Origin: Rhizophagus clarus | Lineage: Eukaryota; Glomeromycota; Glomeromycetes; Glomerales; Glomeraceae | Direction of reading: 5' to 3' | DNA: 64,000 nucleotides | Assembly: GCA_015698045.1 (NCBI GenBank) | Contig: BLAL01000215.1 | Location: 186,001-250,000 of the forward strand | Part shown: piece after piece, positions 59,200 to 64,000 of the stretch | Layout: each line of letters starts with the position of its first letter | Position numbering within the stretch: position 1 is the stretch's first letter | Made by a program: the position numbers and the translations under genes | Notes under the pieces: model-generated | Databases searched by the model: none | What the model was told of the DNA's origin: nothing | What the model saw: only the letters and a program-made list of their open reading frames with translations

Positions 59200-59645
59200 A
59201 TACTTATACACGAACTGGACTTTAGTGAAAGGTAAATTGGGAAGGGGAGTTTCGAGTTTATTTTTTTTTTAGTAACATTTATTAATGTTACTTTTTTTCT
59301 TTTATTGTAGGAGCGCCAGACGTATTACTATATACGAACCGGACATTAATGAAAGGTAATGAAGAAGGGGGAGTTTCGTGTTTTTCTTTAGTAACATTAC
59401 TAACGTTACTTTTTTTTCTTTTATTGTAGGAACGCCAGACGTATTGGTATACACGAACCGGTCTTTGAAAAGGTAAATGGAGGAAGATTCGTAATGTTTT
59501 TAATGTTAATTTTTTCTTTTCTTGTAGATATTGCCGGACGAATTATACGAACTGGTCTTTGAGTGAAAGGTAATGAGGAAGTTTCTTTTTATTTGTTTAT
59601 TTTTTTAGTTACGTTTTAAGAATATTTTTTTCTTTTTCTTGTAGG
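59200..59645 (+). repeat. Mini-exon array inside the hAT relative
   Basis: Exon-like units end at 59231 and occupy 59311-59355, 59430-59472 and 59528-59569 (45, 43 and 42 nt). They are separated by GT-AG spacers of 79, 74, 55 and 75 nt. The exon core is GCCAGACGTATT...ACGAACCGG...GAAAG|GTAA. Introns contain an AGTAAC(A/G)TTACTAACGTTACT-type palindrome centred on CTAAC. Related in both exon and intron to 2371-2935. Confidence 0.6.
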
Positions 59646-59849
59646 TTCTTACGCGAAACTATGCCGAAACATTATTGATTATTAGTATCAGCTATGCCGA
59701 AACTATGGCGAAATGCCGAAATGCCGAAACAGTTTCGGCAGTTTCGGCAGTTTCGGCATTTCGGCATTTCGGCGTTTCGGCACTATGTAAGGAGTTTCGA
59801 CTTTCGGCATTGGGCCAAAGGAGTTTTGGCAGGCAACTTTAGCCCCTAC

Positions 59850-61453
59850 ATAGACGCTTGTTGTTGGAATCCAATAAACTTTTTCACAATATACTATTTG
59901 ATCAAAAACTTCTTTTGACCATCAATCACCTCAATTTCAACAGTACGAAAAAAATTATTCGAAAAGCCTTAATTTCTGCGAAAACTCTTTACAAAGAAGA
60001 AAAAGACATTCATACTCTCAACAATATCAACAACTACATTATCCAGCGAAATGATAACCTACATAATAATCAAAGACGTATGATCAATTCCATACTCGAA
60101 CGTAAACCGCGTACTATAATATTAGACCATCTATTTTATAAGGATGATTTGACCAACTCATATACTCTAACGCACGATAAAAAAACCATCGAAGATGAAT
60201 GTATTAAACACTTCCAACTCCTCAATTCTTCCTGATCGGCTATCAACAATGTCCCCATATTCCACTCAGTTCAAGACCTACCTATCAAATTTCAAGAAAT
60301 CTATACACCCATATCTTCCATTAACTCATTGCTTTACGATACTGTAATCTCCCCCATAACAATTAATGAACTAAAAGATTTCATTAACAATTTACCTTAA
60401 CATAAAAGCGCAGGAAACTCAGGTATTCATTATGAAGACCTAAAACACCTCCACGAAGATGTCCTCCTTTTAATTCTGGACTTATTCAACAACATCCTTT
60501 CGACTGGCATCATACCAAAAGACTGGAACCATGCCTTACTTTACCCTATTCCCAAGCCCAAAGACTGGGATTCAGAAATCAATAACACTAGACCCATTGA
60601 ATCTACAAGAAAACTTTTCACCAAAATTCTCACGTCAAGACTACATCAAATTCTCTCATGCCCGAATATTATCCAACCTAACAATAGAGCAGGCCTTATA
60701 GGCGAATCAACTTTGCAACCCCTACAACACCTCCATCACGCTATCGAAATGGTTAATATCCAAGGCAAAACTATTTGGATTGGCTTACAGGATTTATCCA
60801 AAGCCTATGACCGCATTAACATGTCGTTACTAAAACTCTCTTTGAGAAGACTCAATATCCCTGATGTTATTGTTAACCTTCTTTGTAATCTTTTCTCTAA
60901 CCGCTATAATCAAATCATTCTTCCTAACCAACTGTCAAGAGAATACAACATCCTCCAGGGCATTGACCAAGGAGAAGTAGTCAGCCCTTTGATGTGGATC
61001 ATCTATTACGACCCTCTTTTCGCCATGATCAATCAAAACACGTCTTTACATTACTCCATCACCACAACTAAAATCCAAAACATCCTTCAACCTGACAAAG
61101 ATTTACCTATAACATATAACACTTCAGTCTAAAGTTATCTAGACGATACAACCTGGATCGCTGATTCTTTGGAAAAAATGAGAATCCTAACAGAAAAATC
61201 AAGAGCATTTTACGATCTTGCTAACATTCAGATCAATGTCGACAAGTACAAACTCCTAACTAACGATTCCTCTAAATGTGGACAAACAGTCAACCTAGCT
61301 ATAAATACCAATGCTCCGGCTATTAACATCATAACTACCAGAAAAAACGATGGAGAGCGCATTCTTGGAGTATACGTCAATGCGTTCAGCAAATCCTCGC
61401 TGACCTATAAGAAAATGAAATCAACCATCAATCATTTCGCCTTTCTTTTGTGA
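59850..61453 (+). pseudogene. LINE ORF2, reverse transcriptase part
   Basis: Reading resumes at 59850 in the frame broken by the hAT relative. RT motifs follow in order: TARPIES-type block near 60590 (NNTRPIEST), LQDLSKAYDRIN (motif A Asp), GIDQGEVVSPLMW (motif B) and SYLDDTTWIADS at about 61134-61170 (catalytic DD of motif C). In-frame stops at 60233 (TGA), 60398 (TAA), 61130 (TAA) and 61451 (TGA) divide it. The enzyme would copy the element RNA at the nicked target. Confidence 0.8.
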
Positions 61454-61995
61454 TGCAAACGTATCACCTATAATCATATTATTTATATAGTCAAAAAAAG
61501 TAAGTTAACTAAGAACGACTGACAGTATAATTGGTAAAAGAAAAAATTATTAATAGATGGGAACAATTAGTTATAAATTAAATTGTCCTGAGTCGAAGTA
61601 GGGAGATGTAAACTATTTTTAAAAATTTTTTTAATAGGGGCCATTAAAGCTTCACATTCTTTAAAAGAAAAAATTTGAAACTGGGATCTATATTCTAAAA
61701 TAGGGATTAAAATTTTAAACTCTCCACTTTTAAAACCTATTGCGTTACAACAAATTTTACAACTTCAATATGATTTTTGACTCCCCAACTTTCCCTCGCC
61801 AACTGATTTAACTAAACTTTCTCCTCAAAAAATTAACCAAAATTTCTTATCCAAATTATTAATATATTTTTCTAAATTCAATTTATTTTTTTTCCAAATA
61901 TCGACTTAAAAATTTTAGGTGGCCGTCACCCTATTATTTTGGAAATACCCAATATCAACAAATAAGACATTAAGAGTCTACGCAAAAAACGCATA
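61454..61995 (+). pseudogene. Badly decayed linker of LINE ORF2
   Basis: Coding-like pieces in several frames (KASHSLKEKI, KILNSPLLKPIALQQ, then HPIILEIPNIN followed by TAA near 61963) connect the RT to the C-terminal domain. There are many stops and frameshifts and a more AT-rich composition than the rest of the LINE, so either this part decayed faster or a small foreign insertion lies at about 61480-61620. Confidence 0.45.
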
Positions 61996-63005
61996 ATGTT
62001 CATGAATCAAATCTGCTCCATTGACGGATCCTTCCTTTTACCATACAAAGATATCAAAAAACTTGCTAATATTAAATGGAAAGGAAAAGTACCTAATTGG
62101 TACCAAAAGATCCTTCGTCATAACACGTTATTCCACAACCTCAGATTAGTCAACCCTCTTAAAGACCCTCCTATACAAAATATTAAATACAATACGCCTC
62201 CAATTGTTAATCAAGAAGAACACACACCTCGTAACCAATGGATAGTCTTTTGGGACGCTAATACTTCTACAGCAATTTACAGTAAAACCTTACGCCAGAT
62301 TAATCGGCCAGGTGCTAATAGTACCACACAACTTCAACACTATGTTCCTTTAACCCTGATGGATAATCAATTGGACTTAACACCACAGAAGCGTCTCGCC
62401 ATTCTGAAACCTTGCCGCGGTTGCAATAGACACACTTATAACGTCAATAATCCTCTTTTATGTACCTTCTATATGAGTACATCATCGTTAATCACTTTTC
62501 ATACTACCCCTGTTAATAAAATCCCTATCCACATCCCTGACAAAAAGAAATCATGGAGATATCCCTCCCAATCCTTTCTGACATTACGCACTTTAGCATA
62601 CAATTATTTTCTCATTCTCACCCGTTCTTTCACACATCCTAATCATTTAGATAATTCTATTGATATACCTCAACCCGATCCTTTACTAAACTTCAAAGAT
62701 TTTAATTTTAATTTTATCCCTCACACTCCTTATTTTATACGCAATATTTTTGCGGGTAACGATAATGTGATTCAATCACTCACTAATCTCTCTATAGAAT
62801 TTGTAAACTGATCAACTTTTTCTTTTTACACAGACGGCTTGCTACATACAGACGGCCTGCTTAAATCTCGCCTAGGTTTTGGGTGGCTTGAAGTAGACTC
62901 GCCTCCGCATTCTTATACCTTCAAAGGATCTATGATTTTCTAACCTAACTCTACGAGAGCCAAAATCTTTAGTATTTTAACATGCCTCCACTGGTCAAAA
63001 TCGAT
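61996..63005 (+). pseudogene. LINE ORF2 C-terminal domain and truncated RNase H
   Basis: A 271-codon frame (62811 stop) includes a Cys-rich knuckle-like LKPCRGCNRHTYN and proline-rich segments. In a following frame RNase H sequence appears: FSFYTDG (first catalytic Asp), RLGFGWLEV and PNSTRAKIFSI (Glu position occupied by Lys), with TAA at 62941. Homology stops near 63005. RNase H would remove the RNA strand after reverse transcription. Confidence 0.65.
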
Positions 63006-63007
63006 GC

Positions 63008-63365
63008 TAGCGGATACATATCAGGTACCCGATATGTGTAATATATTTGTAGGATATGTGTATGATATTTGATAATAATACACATATCAGGTACCCGATA
63101 TGTGTATTGTTTATGCGGAAATTTGGTGATACATATTACAGTTATCGCACAAGTATTCACACATATCGGGTAGTTATAATATCGGGCACATATCATTTAT
63201 TTACTGTATACCCGATATATTGTAATAAATATCGTATAAATATCGTATACCAATCATACATTTATCAGATAGCACCGATAATTATTTTATAGCTGTCCGA
63301 TATGGACATATTTTGGTACCCGATATGAACACGATAAAGTTCAAGTACATATACCGGGCAGTATA
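63008..63365. repeat. Second cluster of GGTACCCGATATGT palindromes
   Basis: The core ATATCAGGTACCCGATAT occurs at about 63017-63036 and 63083-63102, the latter inside a 24-base match to 3253-3276. Degenerate half-sites follow (catatcgggtag, atcgggcacatatc, tacccgatatat, tggtacccgatatg). It immediately follows the broken LINE RNase H. Confidence 0.6.
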
Positions 63366-64000
63366 ATATTTTTAATAATTCAGGCAAAAATTATAGAATT
63401 TATATTATAATTTGTAATTTATATATATTTTTTCAGATTAATTTATAATTTTAACTCAAAATTTATTTTTAATTAAAAACAAAAAATATGAATTACAATC
63501 TATGTAAAATCAATACTACATTTATGTAAAATCAAATCTAAATTCAATAAATTGCGAATAAATCTATATTATATAAATCAATTATACTGTAAGTGGCATA
63601 CTAACGAAATTAGATTTCACTTGTTCGCTTACTTATTTTCATTATATTCAAATTTGATCATTAAACGAAAGTAACATTATTAGTAACAGGTTGTTAGAAA
63701 AGGAACAATAATAAAAAAAGAATATTAGTAGAAGAAAAAGAAATAGTTAGTAGTAAAAAATGTTAGTAGGAAAGAAATAAAATAAATAAAAATTAGTAGA
63801 AGAAAATAATTAGTAGAAATTATAGAAGAAAGAAACAGTAGAAGAAAAAAAATAGAAAAATAATGTACAAGTACCCTACAACTTCATCCCTAGGTAGTCA
63901 AAAATCTCAGGTAGTTCCAGACCACAGCAAACATAAAAGATAACTATATATATACAATAGCAATGAAGAAAAATATTAGATAGTGGAAACGTTAGTAAAA
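63366..64000. other. AT-rich sequence with purine-rich tract, no gene recognised
   Basis: From 63690 to 63860 the plus strand is almost purely A, G and T with repeated gtagaagaaa text, a polypurine low-complexity tract. Nothing coding was recognised. Confidence 0.4.

Larger units (their letters stand above)
57062..59841. mobile_element. Non-autonomous hAT relative inserted in the LINE
   Basis: Left end TAAGGTTGCTTGCCGAAAC and right end (minus strand) TAAAGTTGCCTGCCAAAAC match the 33372-38135 element. The duplication is gcccctac at 57054-57061 and 59842-59849. The interior holds GCCGAAA-dense subterminal zones, a mini-exon unit near 57275, a hairpin array (57530-58990) and four or more mini-exons at 59200-59645. 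No transposase. Probably mobilised by the related autonomous hAT. Confidence 0.9.
53303..63005 (+). mobile_element. LINE-type non-LTR retrotransposon, degenerate and 3'-truncated
   Basis: ORF1 (zinc knuckle, coiled coil) is followed by ORF2 with AP-type endonuclease, reverse transcriptase and RNase H, the architecture of RNase H-carrying LINEs. It is split by a hAT relative at 57062-59841 (TSD gcccctac) and stops near 63005 inside RNase H at the palindrome cluster. No poly-A tail or target duplication remains. C use is visibly higher in the coding strand than in neighbouring DNA. Confidence 0.85.

Noticed and set aside
62969..63292. Overlapping frames on both strands with repeated YRVPDM peptides
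   Set aside because: They are translations of the GGTACCCGATATGT palindromes, which read similarly on both strands.

Overview
The window reads as an extremely AT-rich, transposon-packed stretch of an early-diverging fungal genome. The best match is an arbuscular mycorrhizal fungus of the Rhizophagus/Glomeromycotina type. That is inferred from the base composition, short 60-120 bp GT-AG introns, a TKL-like protein kinase with a Cys-rich N-terminus, a BTB/BACK protein, and a mixture of Polinton-, Helitron-, hAT- and LINE-type elements. I see no rRNA, tRNA or CRISPR. Only two loci look like host genes, a kinase and a BTB protein, and both are broken.

Layout. 1-3.46 kb: a small intact four-exon Myb/SANT-like gene, an array of near-identical mini-exons separated by introns, and a cluster of palindromes around GGTACCCGATATGT. 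3.47-6.30 kb: the 5' part of a Helitron (copy A) with a bromodomain plus PD-(D/E)XK nuclease gene. 6.30-18.27 kb: a Polinton/Maverick-like element with ~0.78 kb terminal inverted repeats. It encodes a decayed family B DNA polymerase and an intact DDE integrase, plus a Gag-like / zinc-knuckle / aspartic-protease polyprotein where capsid, ATPase and cysteine-protease genes would be expected. 18.27-25.68 kb: Helitron copy B, facing away from copy A. 25.7-33.0 kb: a BTB pseudogene, a Helitron 3' end, a long array of decayed hairpins and a kinase gene split by a MITE. 33.02-52.82 kb: a giant Helitron (copy C, minus strand). Both ends are recognisable. It encodes RepHel, an unrecognised (possibly OB-fold) protein and the bromodomain-nuclease, and it carries three nested elements. 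53.3-63.0 kb: a LINE-type retrotransposon (ORF1 with zinc knuckle; ORF2 with endonuclease, reverse transcriptase and RNase H), split by a non-autonomous hAT element and cut off at 63.0 kb by a second palindrome cluster. 63.4-64 kb: AT-rich with nothing recognised.

Nesting order can be read from target-site duplications. The giant Helitron was hit in its 3' hairpin by an ~1.5 kb element (TSD gacttcgt/gacttcat). That element was hit by a 4.8 kb autonomous hAT (TSD attttaac). Independently, the helicase gene was hit by a 1.07 kb hAT-type MITE (TSD tttgtggt). The LINE was hit by a 2.8 kb hAT relative (TSD gcccctac), and the kinase by a 159 bp TA-type MITE.

The most interesting candidates are: the Polinton-like element with retrovirus-style Gag/protease genes beside a DNA polymerase; the bromodomain-nuclease carried by Helitrons; the hAT element with a second, intact Myb/SANT-like gene; and mini-exon arrays whose introns carry a palindrome centred on the likely branch point. 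All calls were made by eye. Family names rest on visible motifs, not on searches.
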